DNA from: Planctomycetota bacterium
GTDB lineage: Bacteria > Planctomycetota > UBA1135 > GCA-002686595
Length of the DNA stretch: 64,000 bases
Assembly: GCA_012960475.1 (NCBI GenBank)
Contig: DUBE01000063.1
Span: 124,001 to 188,000 of the forward strand
Reading direction: 5' to 3'
Made by a program: the position numbers and the translations under genes. Below, in pieces: positions 35,075 through 43,115 of the stretch. The notes beneath the pieces are model-generated. The model ran no database searches, was not told the DNA's origin, and saw only the letters and a program-made list of their open reading frames with translations. Every line of letters starts with the position of its first letter. The first letter of the stretch is position 1.

Positions 35075-36490
35075 TCAGCGATACAACCAGCCATGTTCTC
35101 CCTTGAGGACTTCCAGACCTCCGGCGGATTCATTGGCCGCGCAGAATTCAGATTCGTCTTCGGCCACCCGGGGATCCACTTCCAGAGGAAGAGTCCCATC
35201 CTGGTCCCGTTCCGGTAGATCCAGTCCTGCAGCTTGCAGCATATGTCCGAAGGACTCGGTCAGGGCCAGACGACAGGTAGAGGGGGAATCCGGGCCCTCT
35301 GCATTCTTGACCGGCGAGAACTCTCCCTCCCGGCGAACTTCCAAGGTCACGCTGTTGGCCGCTGCCCCCAGAGCGTCAAAGACGAAGGTCTCGAACTTGA
35401 CACCCGGAACTTCGCCAGGGTTGCCCTGAACATCGAGTCCCTTGAGATTCTTCTGTGCCAGATGCCAGGGCAGGTCCAGGAGGCCGTCTTTGGTGAGCTT
35501 CTCCACGAAGTCCCGGCGGATCATGTGCACCGCGATGTTGCCAGCGCGGAATCGAAGCTGGCCGCCCCCGTCCTTTTCTGTTCGCAAGTCCTCTGGCAGG
35601 TCCGAGTACTCGATGCATCCCAGTTTGCCGTCCGCCAGACCCAAGACGCCGACCTTCTCCGCGGGATCATTCTTGGTCACCACCTTGCTGGACATGTCAG
35701 CGTCGGCCAGGGCATGCAACCCCAGGAATAGCGGGTCCGCCGGACGTACCAAGGGATTGTCCACCTGGAAGTAGCTGAACTGCTCGATACCAAGGCCCGC
35801 GGCCACGTCCAGCATGCCCTCAGAGCGCAACGCCGCCAGGGTTCCGCCATGGCCGTTGGGGGCCAGGAAAAGGGCATCGGAGGCCGTGCGGACGATGCGT
35901 CCCTCCTGATCCAGGGCCGGCAGCATCTCTTGGGTGAAGAAGTGCACGTTCTGTTGTCCGAGACCGAAGAAGTCCTGCTCTTCAAAGAACGCGCGAGTGG
36001 CCCCATCATTGCTGGAGGAGGTCATCACGAACCAGGTGATGTTGCCGCCATGGCGTTGTTGTGCAGCGCTTAGGCGTGCCGCGTGCCAGCCAAAGAGGCT
36101 CAGGCCGCTGACTGGTCCAACCCCCACCATTCCCTTGGGGCCATCGACACCCAGGCGGCTGCCCTGGCCGCCAGCCACGAGTACGAAGCCGACTCTGTTC
36201 TCGCGTAGCAGTCTCTTTCCAAGGGCGCTGGCGTGTTCGGCCTGGGCCGCTTGTTCCGCGCTTCTCTCCAAGGGAAAAGTGAGGGGCGGCTCGAAGGACT
36301 TCGCAGCGTGATCATTGGGCGCTCGTAGGCGTTCCCTCAGTCGCTGGACCTGCTCCAGATCCAGCCCCTCCAGGGCAGTCAGTAGATTGGTACGTTCCCC
36401 GTCGGTCAGGTCACTCCAGGTGCCCATAAGATGTCCCTGACCAGCGGCCTCAAGGGCAGCAGCCAGGTAGCTCTTAGATTCCGGTGTCAT
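35075..36490 (-). CDS. UDPGP-family UDP-sugar pyrophosphorylase (eukaryote-like UDP-GlcNAc pyrophosphorylase)
   Basis: 471 aa. The nucleotide loop is VLVAGGQGSRLGVDGPKGM near residue 102. The later YFQVDNPLVRPADPLFLGLH, VVTKNDPAEKVGVL and RFRAGNIAVHMIRRDF segments match the UAP1/AGX branch of the UDPGP family rather than GlmU. The enzyme makes a UDP-sugar, most likely UDP-GlcNAc, from UTP and sugar 1-phosphate. The gene stands directly before ddl and dapB, consistent with peptidoglycan or glycan precursor supply. Whether a bacterial GlmU also exists cannot be seen in this window. Confidence 0.87.
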   Translation of the reverse strand: MTPESKSYLAAALEAAGQGHLMGTWSDLTDGERTNLLTALEGLDLEQVQRLRERLRAPNDHAAKSFEPPLTFPLERSAEQAAQAEHASALGKRLLRENRVGFVLVAGGQGSRLGVDGPKGMVGVGPVSGLSLFGWHAARLSAAQQRHGGNITWFVMTSSSNDGATRAFFEEQDFFGLGQQNVHFFTQEMLPALDQEGRIVRTASDALFLAPNGHGGTLAALRSEGMLDVAAGLGIEQFSYFQVDNPLVRPADPLFLGLHALADADMSSKVVTKNDPAEKVGVLGLADGKLGCIEYSDLPEDLRTEKDGGGQLRFRAGNIAVHMIRRDFVEKLTKDGLLDLPWHLAQKNLKGLDVQGNPGEVPGVKFETFVFDALGAAANSVTLEVRREGEFSPVKNAEGPDSPSTCRLALTESFGHMLQAAGLDLPERDQDGTLPLEVDPRVAEDESEFCAANESAGGLEVLKGEHGWLYR

Positions 36491-36653
36491 GGCCCGAGTC
36501 TAACGTCAAGAGGCCACTGATTCGAAGGCCATCTCTACTCGAGGATTCGCTGCAAACCGGGGCCTCCCGCTCAGGGATGGATCGTTCGCCTGGGGACACA
36601 CCGGCCCTGGGCTCAAAGCGCAGGTTCACACGGCACCCACGAGGGGTTTGTTC

Positions 36654-36992
36654 TCAGACCGCTTCGCGTTCTTGCGAGAGCAGCTCGAACATCTGCTCTG
36701 TCAGGTGCACCAGGGCGTCGATGCGCTTTTCTACAAGAACCTGGCGGCGCACAAGCTTCTCCACCACCGGGGGCAGAATGGCTTCGCGTACATAGTTGTT
36801 GATCATGTTGATGATCTCTGCCCGGTCCGCATTGGGGAGCTTGTGAAAGTGGTAGTGAAACTTGTCCTCGAGGATCTCCTCAGTAATGGTCATACATTCT
36901 GAGGTCATTTCTTCCACGCTCTGCCGGTCGTGAGCGGTATGGAAGACATCGACCTTGTACTGGTGCAGCAAATCCTTGAAATTCTGATGCAA
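36654..36992 (-). CDS. Small hypothetical protein
   Basis: 112 aa. The start is a TTG at 36992, supported by GGAG six bases upstream. The sequence is charged and helical with many His near the N-terminal half (DVFHTAHDR, FHYHFHKLP), followed by a helix pair NADRAEIINMINNYVREAILPPVVEKLV and QVLVEKRIDALVHL. Codon and residue composition look like a real, conserved gene, but I do not recognise the family. It precedes the UDP-sugar pyrophosphorylase gene by about 160 bases on the same strand. Confidence 0.6.
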   Translation of the reverse strand: MHQNFKDLLHQYKVDVFHTAHDRQSVEEMTSECMTITEEILEDKFHYHFHKLPNADRAEIINMINNYVREAILPPVVEKLVRRQVLVEKRIDALVHLTEQMFELLSQEREAV

Positions 36993-37108
36993 GTTGGGCT
37001 CCGGTTGTGAATACGGGAGGCGGCATGCCCCCTATGGCCCCATTGTATGGCTGGACCGCCCAAAGGGAAAGGGTGCAGTTGACCGGCCTGAGCCCTGGCA
37101 CATTCCCA

Positions 37109-37130
37109 GGCCCCAGGCGCCGGCGGGGCC
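37109..37130 (-). terminator. GC-rich hairpin after the fatty-acid cluster
   Basis: GGCCCC (37109-37114) and GGGGCC (37125-37130) enclose a second small palindrome GGCGCC, 15 bases downstream of the fabF stop. There is no U tract, so this is only a candidate. Confidence 0.4.
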
Positions 37131-37144
37131 CACGCAGCAGCGTA

Positions 37145-38392
37145 CTAGTCCACCTGCCCGATGCAGATCGACACATTGTGCCCCCCGAATCCGAGGGAGT
37201 TGCATAGTGCGTTGCGCACCTCCATGCTCCTGGCCTCTCCTGGCACATAATCCAGATCGCAAGCCGGGTCGGGAGTGCTGTAATTACGGGTGGGGTGCAC
37301 CTGCCCGGTATGCACGGCCAGAGCCGTGTAAATCAGTTCCACCGCGCTGGCGGCCCCCAAGAGATGTCCGATCATGGATTTGGTGCTGGAAACCGCCAGT
37401 TTGTAGGCGTGGTCCCCAAAGGTCCGTTTGATGGCCGTGGTCTCAATTGCGTCGTTGAAGGCGGTGCTGGTGCCGTGGGCGTTGATGTACTGCACGTCCT
37501 CAGGCTGCAGGCCCGCATAGCGCAGGGCCAAGTCGAAGGCACGGGCGGGTCCCTTGCCGTCCTCCCGGGGAGCGGTAATGTGGTAGGCGTCGTCGGTAGA
37601 GCCATAACCCTTGACTTCGGCGTATATGCGCGCTCCCCGCGAGCGGGCGCGTTCCAACTCCTCCAGTATCAGGATGCCGCAGCCTTCACCCATCACGAAA
37701 CCGTCTCGGTCCTTGTCGAAAGGCCGCGAGGCGCCCTCTGGGTCGTCGTTGCGTTTAGAGAGGGCGCGTGCCGAGGAGAACCCGGCCATGGAGATTGGTG
37801 TCACGGCTGACTCGGAGCCGCCCGTCACCACCAGGTCCGCGTCGCCCCATTGGATCGTTCGCCAGGCCATGCCAATGGCGTGACCCGCGGATGCACAGGC
37901 GCTTGAGGTTGTGAAGGCCGTACCCAGAAGGCCGTGGCGGATCGCCACCTGACCTGAGACCGCATTGGACATGATGCGCGGAATGAAATGGGGCGAGACT
38001 CTGCGCGGGCCCTTCTCTATCAGCACAGCCTGCTGCTCGATGATGCCCATGATCCCGCCTATCCCGGTGGCGATGATGGTGCCGCAACGCTCGCGTTCTT
38101 CTTCGGGAAGACTTCGAATATCTTCAAGGCCCGCATCACGTAGGGCTTCGTCGGCACCCAAGAGGGCCCACATGGTGAATGGGTCAAGCTTGCGCAGGTC
38201 CGGCTTACCAAATCCATGGGCGCTCGGATCCCAATCGACCATGCCGCCGATCTTCGTGGCATGTTCACTGGTATCAAAGGATTCAATGAGGCGCACCCCA
38301 CTCTCACCCTTGAGGATGCGAGGGAAGGTCTCCTCCACCGAGAGCCCGAGGGAGTTGATGGTCCCCAGGCCGGTGATGACTACACGGCGCAT
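37145..38392 (-). CDS. fabF: 3-oxoacyl-[acyl-carrier-protein] synthase II
   Basis: 415 aa. It elongates acyl-ACP with malonyl-ACP. The active-site Cys is in TSSACASAGHAIG. The two catalytic His occur in YINAHGTSTAFND and in STKSMIGHLLGAAS, the latter also with the conserved Lys. The N-terminus RRVVITGLGTINSLG and the C-terminal NSLGFGGHN are family hallmarks. It is the last gene of rpmF-plsX-fabH-fabD-fabG-acpP-fabF and starts 63 bases after acpP. Confidence 0.97.
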   Translation of the reverse strand: MRRVVITGLGTINSLGLSVEETFPRILKGESGVRLIESFDTSEHATKIGGMVDWDPSAHGFGKPDLRKLDPFTMWALLGADEALRDAGLEDIRSLPEEERERCGTIIATGIGGIMGIIEQQAVLIEKGPRRVSPHFIPRIMSNAVSGQVAIRHGLLGTAFTTSSACASAGHAIGMAWRTIQWGDADLVVTGGSESAVTPISMAGFSSARALSKRNDDPEGASRPFDKDRDGFVMGEGCGILILEELERARSRGARIYAEVKGYGSTDDAYHITAPREDGKGPARAFDLALRYAGLQPEDVQYINAHGTSTAFNDAIETTAIKRTFGDHAYKLAVSSTKSMIGHLLGAASAVELIYTALAVHTGQVHPTRNYSTPDPACDLDYVPGEARSMEVRNALCNSLGFGGHNVSICIGQVD

Positions 38393-38455
38393 AATTGCGT
38401 CAAACCGGGGAAGCCCTGGGACCTTGAGCCCGCAGGAGTTCCCCTGGTTGCTGGC

Positions 38456-38701
38456 CTAGAGCTTTCCGCCGATGTATTCGACGGCTGATCCGACGGTGCG
38501 CATCTTGTCAGCGTCTTCGTCGGGAATGGTGATTTCGAATTCTTCCTCAAGGCACATGACCAACTCGACGGTGTCGAGGGAGTCAGCGCCCAAATCTTGG
38601 ACGAAGTCAGTTTCGGGTTTGATCTGGTCAGCAGTCTTGTCCATCTGGTCGCAGACAATCTTGATGACGCGGGATTCAATCGAGGCAGTGGTATCGCTCA
38701 C
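38456..38701 (-). CDS. acpP: Acyl carrier protein
   Basis: 81 aa, acidic. The 4'-phosphopantetheine attachment Ser41 sits in [14 protein letters not shown]. The flanking helices [11 protein letters not shown] and [15 protein letters not shown] are standard. It carries growing acyl chains for the enzymes encoded around it. The typical position between fabG and fabF is kept. Confidence 0.98.
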   Translation of the reverse strand: MSDTTASIESRVIKIVCDQMDKTADQIKPETDFVQDLGADSLDTVELVMCLEEEFEITIPDEDADKMRTVGSAVEYIGGKL

Positions 38702-38784
38702 GTGGCGTTCTCCGAGTGATCGGTAATTCTTAGTTGGACTGCCGGCCGAATGGCGCGGCAGAAAGAGATGGACCAGCGTCTAGT

Positions 38785-39543
38785 CTAGAGGGAGAGGCCT
38801 CCATCCACCACTAAAGTCTGGCCTGTGATATACCCGCCGGCAGGGCCGGCTAGGAATGCTGTCAGAGCGGCAATATCAGCGGCCACGCCGATACGACCGA
38901 GGGGAATGCCCGCCAGGAGGTCTGCGCGCTGATTCTCGCTCAGGGCTGCCGTCATGTCGGTTTCGATGAAGCCCGGGGCGATGGCGTTGCAGGTCACCTT
39001 GCGTCCAGCCAGTTCCTTGGACACGGACTTGGTCAGTCCAATCACTCCGGCCTTGGAGGCGGCGTAGTTGGCCTGTCCCGCATTGCCAGTGACCCCCACC
39101 ACAGAAGAGATGTTGATGATGCGTCCCGCGCTCTTCATCAGGGGGCGCGCTGCAGCCTGCACAAAATTGAATGCGCCCTTGAGGTTGACCGCAATCACCT
39201 GATCAAAATCCTCTTCGCTCATGCGCAGGAGTATCCCATCACGCGTGATGCCCGCGTTGTTCACCAGGATGTTCAAGCCCCCGAGTTGTTGCACGGCATC
39301 CTTGACCAGGGTCTTGACCGCAGCGTTGTCGGCCACATCGACTCCCAGGGCAAGGGCTCCATCGGTCAGAGCGGCACACTCTGCGGCGCAGGCCTCTGCG
39401 TTGTTGACGCTGGTCGCTATGCAGGCGACCCGCGCACCCTGGCCCGCCAGGGTGATGGCAATGGCACGGCCAATTCCTCGGCTGGCGCCGGTGACCAGAG
39501 CGGCCTGACCCTCGAGGGGCCGTTGTGTCGTGGAGGAGGTCAT
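38785..39543 (-). CDS. fabG: 3-oxoacyl-[acyl-carrier-protein] reductase
   Basis: 252 aa short-chain dehydrogenase. The cofactor loop is VTGASRGIGRAIAI; the NNAG motif and the catalytic Ser-Tyr-Lys set occur in ISSVVGVTGNAGQANYAASK. The C-terminal GGYITGQTLVVDGG is typical of FabG. It reduces 3-ketoacyl-ACP with NADPH. It lies between fabD and acpP on the same strand. Confidence 0.97.
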   Translation of the reverse strand: MTSSTTQRPLEGQAALVTGASRGIGRAIAITLAGQGARVACIATSVNNAEACAAECAALTDGALALGVDVADNAAVKTLVKDAVQQLGGLNILVNNAGITRDGILLRMSEEDFDQVIAVNLKGAFNFVQAAARPLMKSAGRIINISSVVGVTGNAGQANYAASKAGVIGLTKSVSKELAGRKVTCNAIAPGFIETDMTAALSENQRADLLAGIPLGRIGVAADIAALTAFLAGPAGGYITGQTLVVDGGLSL

Positions 39544-39581
39544 CGGGTGATGGGCATTCTAGGGATCGGGAACCGTCTGAG

Positions 39582-40502
39582 TCATGCTGAAAGATCGCCA
39601 AGGGAGGCAACAGATCGCACTCGGGCATCTTTCTCGGTCTTGCGCATCAGCCCGGCCAGCACCTTGCCCGGTCCTGGCTCGATAAATTCTGTCTGGCCCA
39701 GGGCCAGTGCAGCTCGCATTGAGCGCTCCCAGAGGACGGGGGCACAGACCTGGCGAGCCAGGAGCTCACGAATCATATCCGGGCTCCCGGCGGGCTCAGC
39801 GGTCACGTTGGAGAGTACAGGGATCTTGGGATTCAGGACTTCGACGTCAAGAAGGGCCTCCTGAAGGCGCTCGGCGGCGGGCCGCATGACCTCCGAGTGA
39901 AAGGCTCCGGCTACGCTCAAGCGGATACAACGCCGGATGCCATGATCCTTGGCAGCCGCCTCGGCCGCATCGATGGCCGCGTTTTCCCCTGACAGGATGA
40001 TCTGACTGGGGCTGTTGAGGTTTGCCACCTGGCAGACACCTGCTCGGGCGGCTTCTTCTGCCAGGGCGGTGGCGGTTTGTTGGGTAGCTCCCAGGAGGCT
40101 GAGCATGCCGCTGGGAGTTGCCTCGGCGGCTTGCTGCATGGCTTGACCCCGCAAGTGCACCAGGCGCAGGGCGTCGTCGAGAGAGAATGCGCCCGCCAGC
40201 CACAGGGCACTGTACTCCCCCAGGGACAGTCCCGCGCAAAGGGGCACCTGAGTTCGGTCCACCTGGCCCTCGGCCTCGAGCACGCGCATGATCGCAGCGC
40301 TGGTGGCCAGGATTCCCGGTTGAGCGATGTCCGTGCGGTTGACATCTGCGTCCGCACTCCAAAGCGCTTCCGAGAGGGAAAAACCCAGGGCTTCGTCCGC
40401 CTGCTGGAAGGTTTCCTGGGCCACGGGAAAAGCTTCGGACCACTCCTGCCCCATGCCCACAAATTGAGCTCCTTGACCAGGAAACAAGATTGCTGCAGTC
40501 AT
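39582..40502 (-). CDS. fabD: Malonyl-CoA--ACP transacylase
   Basis: 306 aa. The N-terminal FPGQGAQFVGMG and the nucleophile elbow GLSLGEYSAL are diagnostic; the catalytic His appears in SVAGAFHSEVM and the malonate-binding Arg in the LVHLRGQAMQQA helix. It loads malonate from CoA to ACP. It starts just 12 bases after fabH. Confidence 0.97.
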   Translation of the reverse strand: MTAAILFPGQGAQFVGMGQEWSEAFPVAQETFQQADEALGFSLSEALWSADADVNRTDIAQPGILATSAAIMRVLEAEGQVDRTQVPLCAGLSLGEYSALWLAGAFSLDDALRLVHLRGQAMQQAAEATPSGMLSLLGATQQTATALAEEAARAGVCQVANLNSPSQIILSGENAAIDAAEAAAKDHGIRRCIRLSVAGAFHSEVMRPAAERLQEALLDVEVLNPKIPVLSNVTAEPAGSPDMIRELLARQVCAPVLWERSMRAALALGQTEFIEPGPGKVLAGLMRKTEKDARVRSVASLGDLSA

Positions 40503-40514
40503 GAAAAAAAACGC

Positions 40515-41501
40515 TTACCAGCGTAAGAGGGACCCGCCCCAGGTCAGGCCCGCGCCAAAGGCGACCAGCACCACATACTTACCCTCTTGGATTCGGCCCT
40601 GCTCAAGGGCCTCATGTAGGGCAATTGGGACACTGGCGGCAGAGGTGTTCCCGTAACGGTCTATGTTGACCATCACCTTGCTCTGGTCCCAGTCCAAACG
40701 ATCCAGCGCGCCCTCGATGATGCGTTGGTTCACCTGGTGGGGAATTACGCAACACAGGTCATCCTGGTCGATGCCCTCCATGGCCCAACGAATCAACTCG
40801 GCCATTTTCTGAACGGCGAAGCGGTAGACCTCGCGACCCTTGAGTTGGATGAAGTGGTCCTCCTTGACATAGGAGTCCATATTGTGGAAATGACGGGTGC
40901 CCCCCATGGGGAGGGCGATCAGATCATGCCCCGAACCGTCCGCACCCAGCGTGCTACGCAGGATTTCGCCGCGACCGCAGACGTCAAAGGGCTGCAGGAT
41001 CGCCGCGCCGGCGCCATCGCCAAAGATGATTGCGGAGCCTCGATCGGTCTTGTTCACCATGCGCGAGAGGGCTTCCGAACCAATCACCAACACACTCTTT
41101 GCCAAGCCCGCGGAAATGTGGGTGCTGCCCACCTGCATAGCGGTCAAGAATCCGGTACAAGCCGCATTGACATCGAAGGCGGCGCAGGTCGCGCCCAGGT
41201 TGTGCTGTACCTGACAGGCCACGGCCGGAAAAACGCAATCTCCCGACACTGTGCCAACAACGATCAAGTCCAGGTCACTGGCCTTGATCCCCGCATTGGC
41301 CAAGGCTTCTCGAGCGGCACCCGTGGCCAAATCTGAGCATTGGACACCGTCCTCCACCCAGCGCCGCTCGCGGATGCCCGTGCGCTTGATGATCCACTCG
41401 TCGCTGGTGTCGATTACCTTGGCCAGCTCGTCGTTGGTGACCCGACGCTCAGGAAGGCAAAGCCCTGTTCCGGCTATTCCAGCAGCTATTAGGTTGGTCA
41501 T
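40515..41501 (-). CDS. fabH: 3-oxoacyl-[acyl-carrier-protein] synthase III
   Basis: 328 aa. It starts fatty-acid synthesis by joining acetyl-CoA (or a branched primer) to malonyl-ACP. The catalytic Cys is in FDVNAACTGFL, the His in CVIPHQVNQRII, and the Asn in YGNTSAASVP. The WIIKRTGIRERRW motif at the N-terminus is the CoA-binding segment. It is preceded by plsX on the same strand, with a gap of 125 bases. Confidence 0.97.
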   Translation of the reverse strand: MTNLIAAGIAGTGLCLPERRVTNDELAKVIDTSDEWIIKRTGIRERRWVEDGVQCSDLATGAAREALANAGIKASDLDLIVVGTVSGDCVFPAVACQVQHNLGATCAAFDVNAACTGFLTAMQVGSTHISAGLAKSVLVIGSEALSRMVNKTDRGSAIIFGDGAGAAILQPFDVCGRGEILRSTLGADGSGHDLIALPMGGTRHFHNMDSYVKEDHFIQLKGREVYRFAVQKMAELIRWAMEGIDQDDLCCVIPHQVNQRIIEGALDRLDWDQSKVMVNIDRYGNTSAASVPIALHEALEQGRIQEGKYVVLVAFGAGLTWGGSLLRW

Positions 41502-41626
41502 GGTTGGGTTCTGGAGGGCGTGAGGTCCGATTGAGTCTAGCCCCGCCCAGTGACTGGATCGAGGGAGAATGGGCCTTGATTGCTCAGCAAACCATGTGGA
41601 GCAGGCAAGATCCAGGGTTGTGGCGC

Positions 41627-42649
41627 CTAAGGGGCAGGGTGCTCCTTGGCCCTCTTGGCGAGTGCTTCCACGGTCCTGCCGTTCACATTGGAATCCAGGT
41701 CCTTGGCAGCAACTTTGAGAGCGTTGAGGACCGCATTGCTATCCGAGCGGCCGTGACCGATGACCACCACGCCATTGACTCCCAGCAACAGAGCGCCGCC
41801 GTACTCGGAATAGTCCACGCTGCGCATGGCCTCGTCCAGCACCTCATCCGGCAGAGGCTGACCAATTCGTTTGCCTTCTCTCACGATCTTGTCCAGCAGG
41901 AAAGATCCAAAGCCCTCAATCAGTTTGAGGACCACATTGCCCGTGAAACCGTCCGTTACGATCACTTCGGCGCAATCGGTGAAGATCCCGTCTGGTTCAA
42001 CGTTGCCAACGAAGTTGAGGCCGCTCTCAAGCAGCAGCTCACGGGCTTCCTTGGTCAGTTTTGTGCCCTTCTTGTCCTCTTCGCCAATATTGAGCAGACC
42101 AACTCGCGGATCTTTGACCCCCAGCACGCCCTCTTGAAGAGCCGCGCCCATGATCGCGTATTCAACCAGATCAGAGCCCCGTGGCGCCGCGTTGGCGCCC
42201 ATGTCCAGCAAGGTCGTGGGCTTGCCCGTCAGATTGCTCGTAATTGCAATTCCCGGTCGCCGTACGCCGGGCAGGGTGCGCAGAATGAGGGTGGCGGCAC
42301 CTACCATGGCTCCGGTGTTGCCCATGGAGACCGCCGCGGCAGCATCACCTGAACGGACGGCTTCGATACACATGGGAATTGTGGCCTTGGGTTTGGCACG
42401 CAAGGCCGTACCAGGCTCCTCGTGCATGCCAATCACCTCTACGCTGTCGAGGATTTCGAAACGGTCCAGAGCGTTGTGCTCTGCCAGAATCGGCGAAAGC
42501 TGCGCCCTGGGCCCAACGAGCAGAATGCGGTCCGCATGCAGACCATCATCCCGAGTGGGATCGGTTGCACGCAGGGCGCCTTCGAGAATTTTACGGGGGG
42601 CGTGATCGCCTCCCATGACATCCAAGGCTATACGACCGACTGTCGTCAT
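41627..42649 (-). CDS. plsX: Phosphate acyltransferase PlsX
   Basis: About 340 aa from the ATG at 42649; a longer frame from 42724 would run into rpmF. VGRIALDVMGGDHAPRKILE at the N-terminus, SMGNTGAMVGAA, RPGIAITSNLTGK and the VITDGFTGNVVLKLIEGFG block define PlsX. It converts acyl-ACP to acyl-phosphate for glycerolipid synthesis by PlsY. It begins 22 bases after rpmF, a gene order common in bacteria. Confidence 0.96.
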   Translation of the reverse strand: MTTVGRIALDVMGGDHAPRKILEGALRATDPTRDDGLHADRILLVGPRAQLSPILAEHNALDRFEILDSVEVIGMHEEPGTALRAKPKATIPMCIEAVRSGDAAAAVSMGNTGAMVGAATLILRTLPGVRRPGIAITSNLTGKPTTLLDMGANAAPRGSDLVEYAIMGAALQEGVLGVKDPRVGLLNIGEEDKKGTKLTKEARELLLESGLNFVGNVEPDGIFTDCAEVIVTDGFTGNVVLKLIEGFGSFLLDKIVREGKRIGQPLPDEVLDEAMRSVDYSEYGGALLLGVNGVVVIGHGRSDSNAVLNALKVAAKDLDSNVNGRTVEALAKRAKEHPAP

Positions 42650-42671
42650 CCTGGGAGATTGTCGAATGGGA

Positions 42672-42878
42672 TCAGAAGTCTTCGCGCTCGAAGACCTGGT
42701 AGCCGCCCTGGCCACCCTTGTCAAAACCGTAGTGGGTGGCCTCTTTCTCGTTCACACGGTGGGGCCGAGTGAGCGCTCCCGAGCGCGGGTCACGCTGTAG
42801 GGCTTCAGGCTTGATCGCAAGGTGCGAACGGCGGACGCCCTTGCGAGCTTTTGAGGTGCGGCGCTTGGGATGGGGCAT
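42672..42878 (-). CDS. rpmF: Ribosomal protein L32
   Basis: 68 aa. The N-terminus MPHPKRRTSKARKGVRRSH is the L32 signature, followed by LAIKPEALQRDPRSGAL and a C-terminal THYGFDKGGQGGYQV. I see no paired Cys motifs, so this is the zinc-free form. The ATG at 42878 is used; the longer frame upstream covers untranslated leader. It heads the fatty-acid cluster, which links lipid synthesis with ribosome production. Confidence 0.93.
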   Translation of the reverse strand: MPHPKRRTSKARKGVRRSHLAIKPEALQRDPRSGALTRPHRVNEKEATHYGFDKGGQGGYQVFEREDF

Positions 42879-42913
42879 GGTTTGGAGGGGCTGGGGCCCC
42901 GGGGAATCGTTCG

Positions 42914-42937
42914 TGGTGGGGTCGACAGGACTTGAAC
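42914..42937 (-). other. tRNA 3'-end-like remnant in the rpmF leader
   Basis: On the minus strand the stretch reads TTCAAGTCCTGTCGACCCC followed by ACCA, the exact form of a T loop, T stem, acceptor strand and CCA end. The expected 5' T stem (ACAGG) is absent and no matching GGGGTCG acceptor arm is found upstream, so no tRNA can fold. It may be a leftover att site or tRNA pseudogene, or a coincidence. It ends 35 bases before the rpmF start. Confidence 0.4.
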
Positions 42938-43115
42938 TCCCGCCATTGAAGCGCCAGAGGGTACCCGCAGGGGAGGGAGGGGTCAAACTTCTGCCGCAAA
43001 AGATGGACATCAGAGAGCCTGGGGGAGCTGTTCAGGGCCTCGGAACGGCCGGCCGGCTCATATCAGGCATGAATCAGGGCGCGGGGTCATGGCTGGCCCC
43101 AGGGAAGAGGAGTTC

